Assembly (NCBI GenBank): GCA_028817255.1
Contig: JAPPQA010000037.1
Coordinates: forward strand, 1-16,465
Reading direction: 5' to 3'
Length of the DNA: 16,465 nucleotides
From: Gammaproteobacteria bacterium
Lineage (GTDB): Bacteria; Pseudomonadota; Gammaproteobacteria; Porifericomitales; Porifericomitaceae
The notes under the pieces are model-generated. The model saw only the letters and a program-made list of their open reading frames with translations, did no database searches and was not told the DNA's origin. This document shows, piece by piece, positions 1 to 8,089 of this stretch (position 1 is its first letter; each line of letters begins with the position of its first letter). Both the position numbers and the translations under genes were made by a program.

Positions 1-33
1 TACGGGGTTTTGGGTGTGGAGAACGAGTCATGA
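1..33 (+). CDS. Possible 3' tail of an upstream gene (partial)
   Basis: Frame 1 is open from the window edge and ends in TGA at 31-33, reading YGVLGVENES then stop. The stop overlaps the ATG of the following gene as ATGA, the usual geometry of translationally coupled genes. Only ten codons are visible and the other two frames are also open here, so this is an inference from geometry, not from homology. If real, the ATPase gene is the second or later gene of an operon that begins left of the window. Confidence 0.3.
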   Translation, partial: YGVLGVENES

Positions 34-3000
34 CACCTGAAGAGAAGAGACGCATGAAAGATCTGATAGAAAGGCGTTCAAGATGGGTTGAAGCCAATCG
101 GGAAAATGATTTTGAAGATGGTATTAAATCATTGCTGACGGAGCTGTATCCTGATAATGCGCATTTTATTTATGAGCTACTGCAAAATGCCGAAGATGCC
201 GGGGCGACTAAAGTTAATTTTATTCTCAACAATGAAAGCGTTGAATTCAGGCATAACGGGGGGCGGTTATTTTCTTTTGAAGATGTGGATTCCATTACAA
301 GCATCGGCAAAAGCGTTAAACGAGACGATCCTACCAGCATAGGAAAATTCGGTGTCGGATTTAAGTCGGTATTTGCCTATACGGACACTCCCGAAATTGT
401 CTCTGGTCATTTTCATTTTCGCATCAAAGATATGGTTGTGCCCGACATAGGATCAGAAAACCTGATGCTTTCTGTTGGCAAGAAAGAAACCTGTTTCCTT
501 TTGCCTTTCAACAATAGTAAAAAGTCTGCGGAGAAAGCTTGTGAAGAAACGGATAAAAATCTTCGAATGCTTGATGAAGGTGCGTTACTTTTTCTCAGTA
601 AAATTCAGGAAATAAAATACTGCTTGCCCGACTCAACCTCGGGATTTATCAAACGAAAGAAAATCTCTGAAACCCGTTTTGAAATTGCGGTTAAACATCC
701 TGAAGAATCAAAGCCGATTTCATCTTTTTTTCTTTACTTTGAAAATAATGTTAAGATTGATGATGAAAGCAGAATCAAGGATTGCAGAATCGCCGTTGCA
801 TTTGGCTTGGAGAAAACAAAAAGAGAAAAGAAAAAAGGTCAGCAAAAATTAATTGACGAGTGGGAAGTGAAATCGCTGGAACCTGGACAAGTCTGCATAT
901 ATTTCCCTGCTGAAAAAGAAACATCCAACCTTCGCTTTCATCTTCATGCCCCCTTTGCCTCAACCGTTGCGCGTGACAGTGTACGCGATAGTGAACAAAA
1001 CGATGAATTGCGTGATCATCTGGCGGAATTAATTGCTAAATCAATGGCTACTATACGCAACCAAGGTTTGTTAACTGTAGGTTTTTTGGCGACACTTCCC
1101 AATGAAGAGGACAGTCTGCCCAAGTTTTATAAACCGATAATGGAGAGATTGGTTGAGCAGTTCAAAAAGGAAAAATTAACGCCTATGAAGCAGGGCGGTC
1201 ACGCTGTTGCAAGCAATGTTTTCAGGGGGCTGAAGCAGTTGTCCGACTTAATAGACGACCAAACTTTGGCGAGGATTTTGGACAAAGAAACTTCTAATTC
1301 TATGTGGATAGCCAACCCGCCACAAGGGAATCAAAGAGAAGATAAGTTTCTGTCCCTGCATAGTATTACGAAATGGACATCAGGCGATTTATTGGAAAAA
1401 TTGCCGAAAGATTCTGACCTTGCACCAGAATGGCTGAAAGAAAAATCTGATGAATGGCATCAGAATTTATATGTGCTACTGGGCGATTCGTGTCACGATA
1501 TAAAGATGGAAAATTATCGTATTGTGCGCTTGAGCAATGAGGAATACAGCATAGGGAAAGATTGCTATTTCCCGGATGCAGATATTGAACATGACGAGCA
1601 AATGCCAAGAGTTACAAAGGAAGTTTATACCGCTGGGAACAATCAAGATCGGATGGAAAAGGCAAAGAAATTTCTTAAGAGAATCGGAGTTAGAGAAGTT
1701 GGAGAGAAGGAACGAATTGAAGCAATGCTAAATCGAAATTACACGAATAAAAATCTTAAACCCAAAATCAACGACATAAAACTTTTCATTGATTTTTTGG
1801 AAAAATATCCTTCAGAAAAATCTCTGTTTAGAGATTATTTCATATTTAAACTGGCTCATGGAAAGTGGGGGCAGTCCCGAGACGTTTACCTTGATTCGCC
1901 TTTCTATGAAACCGGTCTTTCTGCCTATTATAAACATGAAAAAAACTCGCAAACATCACCTTGGGCATTATCCGCCGATTATGAAAATTGCAAGATTGAC
2001 CTCGAAAAAATTGCGGCGTTTGCGAAAAATGTCGGAGCGCGGACGGAATTGGAGCCCCGAAAAACAACAATTCCATGGGACCACCCGGAAAGTGACAGAT
2101 TAAAGCAAAGATACGGCAATGAAAATTATAATACAATAGACAAAGATTATAATCTCCAAGAGTTTGATGAACTTTTGCGCGACCCCAATTTAGAAAAATC
2201 CCGACTTATTTGGGATACAATGGCTGGATTAGCGAATCATGACGAATACTTACAAGCCGTGTATCGCATGAATCTTTCCCATAGTTGCCAATACGGGAAA
2301 TCTACGTTTGTCCACAAACTGAAAGACGGTAAATGGGTTCCGCAAAAACAAAACAATAGAGAGTATATTTTTGAAAAACCTGCCGATGCTGTTGTGGAAT
2401 TGCTTCCAGGCGGTTTTTCCTTTGAGACTGGAGCAAAATGGTTGGATGCCGTTGAATTTGGCAAGCGTAAGCGATTGGAAATAGAAAGGAATAGTGCCGA
2501 ATTTCAGCGTGATAAAGAGGCGGCTCAACGGTTTGGATGTTCCCCTGATAAAATAAAGGAATTTGTTGAGTTAATGAAAAAAGATCCTGACGGATTCGAG
2601 AGATGGAAGAATGAAAATCGAAAACCTGATTTTCCTACAAGAAAAAGTGAAGACCCAAATCGACGCAAACAGCGTTTGAAAGAACGTTTACGGAAAGCAC
2701 CCAAAAAAATTATAGAGGGAAAAGAAAAGCTTGTCCGCACTACACAGGATAAAAGTCAGGCCAGAGAGTATCTGAAAAACTTTTACACGAACCAAAATGG
2801 AGAACTTATTTGTCAACTTTGCAACGAGACGATGCCTTTCAAGAAAAAGAATAAGGAATACTACTTTGAAACCGTGCAATTGCTTGCAAATTTAGAGCAG
2901 GAAATGGACGAAAATTACCTTGCACTTTGCCCAACATGCGCGGCAAAATTTAACGAATATGTTGTTGCAACCCAACAACTGGATGTTTTGCCAGAGAAAC

Positions 3001-3116
3001 TCGCTTCCCTTAACGACCTTGAACTGCCTCTTGAGTTTGACCGTGAGGGGTGCATAAAGTTTGTGGGAGTCCACCTTGACGACATAAAGGCAATCCTTGA
3101 GGTTGAGAAAGAGTAA
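30..3116 (+). CDS. Sacsin-like GHKL ATPase with C-terminal Zn/HNH-like module
   Basis: A 1028-residue cytoplasmic protein with no signal peptide or membrane segment. Residues about 35-135 form a Bergerat-fold (GHKL) ATP-binding domain of the sacsin type: ELLQNAEDAGAT around N53 (N-box, Mg/ATP binding), RHNGG near residue 74, and SIGKFGVGFKSVF at 103-115 as the ATP lid. The middle is long and unrecognised. From about 850 it is Lys/Arg/Glu-rich and probably helical. The C-terminus carries CQLC (C928, C931) and CPTC (C967, C970), the spacing of a zinc-bound HNH-like domain, but the usual catalytic histidine is not evident between the pairs, where YYFET stands instead. GGAGAA at 18-23 supports ATG 30, although the frame is open to the window edge. 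Base composition is far richer in A/T than in the genes to the right, suggesting transfer. Related GHKL proteins occur beside restriction-modification genes; a defence role is inference only. Confidence 0.8.
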   Translation: MTPEEKRRMKDLIERRSRWVEANRENDFEDGIKSLLTELYPDNAHFIYELLQNAEDAGATKVNFILNNESVEFRHNGGRLFSFEDVDSITSIGKSVKRDDPTSIGKFGVGFKSVFAYTDTPEIVSGHFHFRIKDMVVPDIGSENLMLSVGKKETCFLLPFNNSKKSAEKACEETDKNLRMLDEGALLFLSKIQEIKYCLPDSTSGFIKRKKISETRFEIAVKHPEESKPISSFFLYFENNVKIDDESRIKDCRIAVAFGLEKTKREKKKGQQKLIDEWEVKSLEPGQVCIYFPAEKETSNLRFHLHAPFASTVARDSVRDSEQNDELRDHLAELIAKSMATIRNQGLLTVGFLATLPNEEDSLPKFYKPIMERLVEQFKKEKLTPMKQGGHAVASNVFRGLKQLSDLIDDQTLARILDKETSNSMWIANPPQGNQREDKFLSLHSITKWTSGDLLEKLPKDSDLAPEWLKEKSDEWHQNLYVLLGDSCHDIKMENYRIVRLSNEEYSIGKDCYFPDADIEHDEQMPRVTKEVYTAGNNQDRMEKAKKFLKRIGVREVGEKERIEAMLNRNYTNKNLKPKINDIKLFIDFLEKYPSEKSLFRDYFIFKLAHGKWGQSRDVYLDSPFYETGLSAYYKHEKNSQTSPWALSADYENCKIDLEKIAAFAKNVGARTELEPRKTTIPWDHPESDRLKQRYGNENYNTIDKDYNLQEFDELLRDPNLEKSRLIWDTMAGLANHDEYLQAVYRMNLSHSCQYGKSTFVHKLKDGKWVPQKQNNREYIFEKPADAVVELLPGGFSFETGAKWLDAVEFGKRKRLEIERNSAEFQRDKEAAQRFGCSPDKIKEFVELMKKDPDGFERWKNENRKPDFPTRKSEDPNRRKQRLKERLRKAPKKIIEGKEKLVRTTQDKSQAREYLKNFYTNQNGELICQLCNETMPFKKKNKEYYFETVQLLANLEQEMDENYLALCPTCAAKFNEYVVATQQLDVLPEKLASLNDLELPLEFDREGCIKFVGVHLDDIKAILEVEKE

Positions 3117-3146
3117 CACGGCAGACAACCCCTCACCCCACCCACC

Positions 3147-3690
3147 CCGCGCATTCCTGAACATACGAATCCATGGGCTGTATTCACCCCAGCCATCCGC
3201 GCCGGACGGCCGCCAGGGGTTGCAGGCGGCGCGGAACACGCGCTCGGGGTGCGGCATCATGATGGCGAGTCGGCCGTCTTCGCTGGTGAAGCCGGTGGCG
3301 TCGCCGGGGGAGCCGTTGGGGTTGGCGGGGTAGGACTCGCAGGCGCGGCCGCGGTGGTCGGCGAAGCGCAGGCAGGTCTGTAGCGCGCGCCAAGTGCGCG
3401 AAGTCGGCGGCGGCCCGGCCTTCGCCGTGCGTGGTTGACACCGGCGTCGTCGAAGGCTGTCGCCATTTCCCGTTGGCCGTGTTGCGGATTTCCCCGCCTG
3501 AGCCGGTGGCGCCGCTGGCAAACGGCGAAATCGCCGCAGGGCGGTTGTGGGGTTCCACCTTGGCGGTGAAATGCGCCGCCTCGCGGCGGGCGGTGAACAC
3601 CCGGCTGTGCGGGTCGGCGTAAAAGCGCTCGGCCTCGGCGCCCGCCAAAGCGGCAAATCCCAGAAACTCGTGCCGCCCTCCATCGCCGAT
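3147..3690 (-). pseudogene. purL: purL remnant (phosphoribosylformylglycinamidine synthase), deleted and frameshifted
   Basis: Minus-strand frames contain unmistakable pieces of PurL, the ATP- and glutamine-dependent fourth step of purine synthesis. Reading from high to low coordinates: AMEGG near 3683, then in another frame RFYADP, VEPHNRPAAISPF and GATGSGGEIRN (about 3624-3470, the synthase nucleotide-binding region), then HGEGRA at 3429-3412 (glutaminase domain). In a third segment come LRFADHRG, YPANPNGSPGDATGF and IMMPHPERVF, ending FRNAR at 3147. Intact proteins are about 1300 residues. Here the first ~265 residues are missing, roughly 830 residues are deleted between the second and third blocks, and the frame changes near 3650 and near 3390. 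The composition is GC-rich like the housekeeping genes, so this is a decayed native gene. The frame has no stop after FRNAR and reads on antisense into the ATPase gene. A functional product is not possible. Confidence 0.9.
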
Positions 3691-3803
3691 TGGTCCCGCC
3701 GGCGGGCTGACCGCCGCCTGCGGCCCCGGCCCGTATCGGCGGCGCGGCGGCCTCTTCTAGCCCCTTACCCGCGCTCCCGGGCGCCGCCGTGCGTCGCTGG
3801 CGG

Positions 3804-3831
3804 TTGAGCCTTGCCGGTTTTGTGGGATAAT
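3804..3831 (+). promoter_or_regulatory. Likely sigma70 promoter of recA
   Basis: TTGAGC at 3804-3809 and GATAAT at 3826-3831 are separated by 16 bp and lie 43 bp before the recA start. I see no LexA operator of the CTG-N10-CAG type between 3700 and 3875, so damage induction through a classical SOS box is not supported here. Confidence 0.6.
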
Positions 3832-3874
3832 CCCGTTGCCCCGCATTGAATCAGGTTCAAGGAGGAAATCGCAA

Positions 3875-4960
3875 ATGGAACAGGAAAAACAGCAGGCCCT
3901 GGGTATGGCTCTGAGCCAGATCGAAAAGCAGTTTGGCCAGGGTTCGATTATGCGTATGGGGGATGTGGACGTCGCGATGGATGTGGACGCGGTGCCCAGC
4001 GGCTCCCTGGCGCTGGACATCGCCCTGGGGATTGGCGGTCTGCCGCGCGGGCGGGTCGTGGAGATTTACGGCCCGGAGTCTTCGGGCAAGACTACCCTGG
4101 CGTTGCATGTGGCCGCGGAGGCGCAGAAAGCCGGGGGCACGGCGGCCTTTGTGGATGCCGAGCATGCGCTGGACCCGCAATACGCGGAGCGGCTGGGCGT
4201 GAACGTCAAGGATCTGCTGGTATCCCAGGCGGACAGCGGCGAACAGGCCCTGGAGATCACGGACATGCTGGTCCGCTCCGGCGCCGTGGACGTGGTGGTG
4301 ATTGACTCGGTTGCGGCGCTTACCCCCCGTGCCGAGATCGAGGGCGCCATGGGGGACAGCCATGTGGGGTTGCAGGCGCGCCTGATGTCCCATGCCTTGC
4401 GCAAACTCACCGCCAATATCGGCAAGTCCGGGACGCTGGTGATCTTTATCAATCAGATTCGCATAAAAATCGGCGTGCCCTATGGCAATCCCGAGACCAC
4501 GACCGGCGGCAACGCGCTGAAATTCTACGCCTCCGTGCGTCTGGAGATCCGCCGGGTCGGGACGCTCAAGAAGGGGGAGGAGGTGATTGGCAACGAGACC
4601 CGGGTGAAGGTGGTCAAGAATAAGGTGGCGCCGCCGTTTAAGCAGGTGCACTTCGATATTCTCTACGGCCGGGGGGTGTCGCGGGAGGGAGAGTTGCTCG
4701 AGTTGGGGGTGCGGGAAGGCTTGCTGGAGCGTTCCGGCACCTGGTACAGCTTCCAGGGCGCGCGGATCGGGCAGGGCAAGGAGAACGCCCGGGCCTTTCT
4801 GCGCGAGCACCCGGAGCAGGCGGCGGCGCTGGAACGGGAACTGCGCGCCCGGTTGCTGAACGCATCCGCCCCGTCGGCGGGGGAGCAGGCGGCGGCGCCG
4901 GCGAAGGCGGCGGAGAAAAAGCCGCCGGCCGCCGCCTCCCGCCGCCGCAAGGACCATTGA
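3875..4960 (+). CDS. recA: RecA recombinase
   Basis: RecA binds single-stranded DNA as an ATP-dependent filament, drives strand exchange and activates LexA self-cleavage. The 361-residue product has Walker A GPESSGKTT at 66-74, catalytic E96 in VDAEHALD, Walker B VVVIDS at 140-145 and the DNA-binding L2 loop NQIRIKIGVPYGNPETTTGG around 193-212, all at Escherichia-like positions. The start is ATG 3875, placed 8 bp after AAGGAGGA (3859-3866); an in-frame ATG at 3836 adds 13 residues without homology. The C-terminal tail (about 329-361) is Ala/Pro-rich and ends in a basic run, SRRRKDH, whereas the Escherichia tail is acidic and restrains the filament. recX follows after 12 nt, so the two are probably cotranscribed. 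Confidence 0.98.
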   Translation: MEQEKQQALGMALSQIEKQFGQGSIMRMGDVDVAMDVDAVPSGSLALDIALGIGGLPRGRVVEIYGPESSGKTTLALHVAAEAQKAGGTAAFVDAEHALDPQYAERLGVNVKDLLVSQADSGEQALEITDMLVRSGAVDVVVIDSVAALTPRAEIEGAMGDSHVGLQARLMSHALRKLTANIGKSGTLVIFINQIRIKIGVPYGNPETTTGGNALKFYASVRLEIRRVGTLKKGEEVIGNETRVKVVKNKVAPPFKQVHFDILYGRGVSREGELLELGVREGLLERSGTWYSFQGARIGQGKENARAFLREHPEQAAALERELRARLLNASAPSAGEQAAAPAKAAEKKPPAAASRRRKDH

Positions 4961-4972
4961 CGCGGCATCGCG

Positions 4973-5476
4973 GTGGGGTGGTCCCGACGAGGCCCGCCGT
5001 TGCGGCGCGGCGTTCGGGAGGTCGCCGTGGGATTGTTGTCGCGGCGCGAGCACACGGCGCGCGAGTTGGCGCGCAAGCTGGGCGACAGGGGCTTCCCGGC
5101 CGCGGAGGTCGCGCGCGTACTGGCGGAACTGCAGGAGGAAGACCTGCAATCCGACCGGCGCTATGTCGAGAGCTATCTGCGGGAGCGGGTTCGGCGCGGC
5201 TACGGACCGGCGCATATACGCCACGAATTGCGCCGGCGGGGGGTGCCGGACGAGCTGATCGAGGAAGGATTGCATGTCGCCGACTGCGACTGGGAAGAAT
5301 TGGCCGGCGCGCAACGCGGCCTGCGTTTTGGCCGGGAGCGGCCGGGTTCTGCCGCGGAGCGGGCGCGGCAGTGGGCCTTCCTGCAACGGCGCGGTTTTAC
5401 CGCCGGGCAGATTCGCGCCGCGCTGGCCGCTGCCGAGGTGCCGCCGCCCGGGTCTCCAGGCCATGAACAGCGGTGA
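4973..5476 (+). CDS. recX: RecX, regulator of RecA
   Basis: RecX is a small helical protein that binds in the groove of the RecA filament and limits its activity. The 167-residue product shows the family's repeated three-helix pattern: LLSRREHTARELARKL, then VLAELQEEDLQSDRRYVESYLRERVRRGYGPAHIRHELRRRGV, then a third repeat ending QRRGFTAGQIRAAL. Length is normal for the family. The start is taken as GTG 4973, 12 nt after recA; GTG 5027 is possible but would cut into the first helix. Its last 14 nt overlap the start of alaS, which suggests translational coupling of recX to alaS. Confidence 0.93.
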   Translation: MGWSRRGPPLRRGVREVAVGLLSRREHTARELARKLGDRGFPAAEVARVLAELQEEDLQSDRRYVESYLRERVRRGYGPAHIRHELRRRGVPDELIEEGLHVADCDWEELAGAQRGLRFGRERPGSAAERARQWAFLQRRGFTAGQIRAALAAAEVPPPGSPGHEQR

Positions 5477-8054
5477 AATCCGCGAGCGGTTCCTTTCCTT
5501 TTTCGAGCGGCACGGCCATGTGCGCGTACCCTCTTCCTCCCTGGTGCCGGACGGGGATCCCAGCCTGCTGTTTACCAACGCCGGCATGGTGCAGTTCAAG
5601 GGCTCGTTGCTGGGGCGGGAGCGGCGCGGTTCTACCCGCGTGACCAGTTGCCAGCGCTGCATGCGCGCTGGCGGCAAGCATAACGACCTGGAGAACGTGG
5701 GCCACACCCCACGGCACCATACCTTCTTCGAGATGCTGGGAAACTTCAGCTTCGGGGATTATTTCAAGGAAGAGGCGATTGCCTACGCCTGGCAATTTCT
5801 GACGCGCGAGCTGGCCCTGTCGGAAGAGCGGCTTTGGGTCACGGTTCACCGCGATGACGCCGAGACCGCCGAGGTGTGGCTGCGGCGGATCGGCCTCGAC
5901 CGGGAGCGTTTGCAGTCTGGCGGCGACGAGGACAATTTCTGGTCCATGGGCGAGACCGGGCCCTGCGGCCCCTGCACGGAGATCTTCTATGGTCCCGGTC
6001 GGTCCGCGCCTGAGGAGCGCGTAGAGATATGGAACCTGGTGTTCGCCCAGTACGACCGTGCCGCGGACGGCAGCCTGCGATCGTTGTCGTCCCCGGCCGT
6101 GGACACCGGCATGGGGCTGGAACGGATTTCGGCGGTGATGCAGGGCGTGCGCGACAATTACGAAACGGACCTGTTTATCCCCCTGCTGCGGGCGCTGGAC
6201 GGGATGCGGGAGGCGGCGGCGCCGGCCGCGGCGGCAGATGTCGTTTCGCGCAAGGTGGTGGTTGACCACGTCCGTGCCGTGGCCTTTTTGGTGGCCGACG
6301 GAGTTTTGCCGTCCAACGAAGAACGCGGCTATGTGTTACGCCGCCTGGTGCGCCGGGCCGCGCGCCATGGGCAGCGCCTCGGCTTTCGGGAGCCCTTCCT
6401 GCATCGCTTGACGGATGCGCTGGCGGAGGCGATGGCCGGAGTCTATCCCGAGCTGACGCGGTCGTTGCCGCGGATCCGCGACAGCCTGCTGCGGGAAGAA
6501 GAACGGTTTCGCGAGACCCTGGAGCAGGGTTTGCGGCACTTGGAAGAATGCCTGGCCGGCCTGGATGGCGGCCGCCTGCCGGGCGAGACCGTATTCCGCT
6601 TGTACGATACCTACGGCTTCCCGGCGGATTTGACGGCCGATATTGCCCGCGAGCGCGGTCTGGAACTGGACCAGGCGGGTTTTGAACGGGCGATGGAAGC
6701 GCAGCGCCGCCGCGCCCGCCGGGCGCAGCGCTTCGTTCCCAGCGAGGCGCTGCCGGGCTGCGGACACGACAGCGAATTCCTGGGCTACGAGACCCTGGAG
6801 GGGGAGGGCGTCGTGCTGACCCTGTTGCGCGACGGCAAGGAGGTGCCGGAGCTGCGCGAGGGAGAGGCCGGCAACGCCGTCTTGGACCGCACCCCGTTCT
6901 ACGCCGAGTCCGGTGGTCAAGTTGGCGACCAGGGGCAACTGTTGGGGCCGCAGGGACGCTTTGCTGTCGAAGACACGCAGAAACTGGGCCGTTCCCATGT
7001 CCATATCGGCGCCGTGCGCGAGGGCCGTCTGCGCGTGGGGGAACGGTTGCAGGCGCAGGTATGCGCGCGGCGCCGCAACGATACGATGCGCAACCACTCC
7101 GCCACCCATCTGCTCCATGCCGCCCTGCGCGAGCGGTTGGGGTCGCATGTGGCGCAACAGGGCTCCCTGGTCGCGCCGGACCGGATGCGCTTCGATTTCT
7201 CCCATCCGCGGCCGTTGACCCCGGAAGAGTGCCGGGATATCGAGCGGCGGGTGAACGAGGTCGTTTTGCAAAACGCAGAGACGCGCGTATGCAATCTGCC
7301 GCTGCAACAGGCGTTGGCATCCGGCGCCCTTGCCCTGTGCGGCGAGAAATACGAAGACCCGGTCCGGGTTCTGGAGATCGGAGGCGGCTTTTCCAGGGAA
7401 TTGTGCGGCGGCACGCACGTGCACCGCGGCGGCGACATCGGCCTGTTTAAGATCGTCGCCGAGACGGGAGTCGCCGCCGGGGTGCGGCGTATCGAAGCCG
7501 TGACCGGCAACGGCGCCCTGGACTGGGCGGCGCTCGCTGCGCAGCGCCTGGATCAGGTCGCCAGCCTGTTAGGGAGCGCCGACGCCGAAGGGCAGGTGGG
7601 CCGCCTGCTGGAGCGGAACCGCGCGTTGGAGAAGGAGCTGGCGGCACTGCGCTCGCGTCTGGCACAGGCCGCCGGCGAAGACCTTGTCGCCGGGGCGCGC
7701 GAGATCGGAGGGATTAAGGTCGTGGCGCGCCAATTGGAGGATGCCGGCCCGCAGACCCTGCGCCAGGCGGTGGACCGGCTGAAGGACCGTCTGGGCACGG
7801 CGGCGATGGTGCTCGCTTCCGTCTCGGACAAGGGCAAAGTGATTTTGGTGGCGGGCGTGACCCGCGACAGCACGGACCGGATACGGGCATCGGAGCTGGT
7901 GAACTTCGTCGCGTTGCAGGTTGGCGGCCGCGGCGGCGGGCGGGCGGATATGGCTCAGGCCGGCGGCGACAACCCCGCGGCCCTGACGGCAGCGCTGGAC
8001 AGCGTCCCGGAATGGGTGCGGGAACGCATCGGCGCCGGCGGAGAGGGCGCGTAG
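5463..8054 (+). CDS. alaS: Alanyl-tRNA synthetase
   Basis: AlaS charges tRNA-Ala with alanine in the cytoplasm and hydrolyses mischarged Ser/Gly-tRNA. At 863 residues it is a full-length bacterial enzyme. The class II catalytic core is at the N-terminus (FERHGHVRVPSSSLVP, LLFTNAGMVQFK, RAGGKHNDLENVG, HHTFFEMLGNFSFGDYF). The editing domain has HSATH at 545-549 and the zinc residues C648 and H652 in CGGTHV. The C-Ala domain ends with the glycine-rich GGRGGGRADMAQAGG. ATG 5463 is chosen because MNSGEIRERFLSFF matches the conserved N-terminus; the frame is open further upstream, but that part is recX in another frame. The ribosome-binding site is weak, fitting coupling to recX. lysC begins 35 nt after the stop. 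Confidence 0.98.
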   Translation: MNSGEIRERFLSFFERHGHVRVPSSSLVPDGDPSLLFTNAGMVQFKGSLLGRERRGSTRVTSCQRCMRAGGKHNDLENVGHTPRHHTFFEMLGNFSFGDYFKEEAIAYAWQFLTRELALSEERLWVTVHRDDAETAEVWLRRIGLDRERLQSGGDEDNFWSMGETGPCGPCTEIFYGPGRSAPEERVEIWNLVFAQYDRAADGSLRSLSSPAVDTGMGLERISAVMQGVRDNYETDLFIPLLRALDGMREAAAPAAAADVVSRKVVVDHVRAVAFLVADGVLPSNEERGYVLRRLVRRAARHGQRLGFREPFLHRLTDALAEAMAGVYPELTRSLPRIRDSLLREEERFRETLEQGLRHLEECLAGLDGGRLPGETVFRLYDTYGFPADLTADIARERGLELDQAGFERAMEAQRRRARRAQRFVPSEALPGCGHDSEFLGYETLEGEGVVLTLLRDGKEVPELREGEAGNAVLDRTPFYAESGGQVGDQGQLLGPQGRFAVEDTQKLGRSHVHIGAVREGRLRVGERLQAQVCARRRNDTMRNHSATHLLHAALRERLGSHVAQQGSLVAPDRMRFDFSHPRPLTPEECRDIERRVNEVVLQNAETRVCNLPLQQALASGALALCGEKYEDPVRVLEIGGGFSRELCGGTHVHRGGDIGLFKIVAETGVAAGVRRIEAVTGNGALDWAALAAQRLDQVASLLGSADAEGQVGRLLERNRALEKELAALRSRLAQAAGEDLVAGAREIGGIKVVARQLEDAGPQTLRQAVDRLKDRLGTAAMVLASVSDKGKVILVAGVTRDSTDRIRASELVNFVALQVGGRGGGRADMAQAGGDNPAALTAALDSVPEWVRERIGAGGEGA

Positions 8055-8089
8055 CGGTCCCGGGTCCAGCTCGCACACCGCCCCCTGCC

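Noticed and set aside
3857..5707. 616-codon minus-strand frame across recA, recX and alaS
   Set aside because: It is antisense to well-conserved genes in high-GC DNA and its translation has no recognisable domain.
6175..7424. Two long minus-strand frames within alaS
   Set aside because: They are Pro/Arg/Ala-rich shadows of a conserved gene, without ribosome-binding site or domain.
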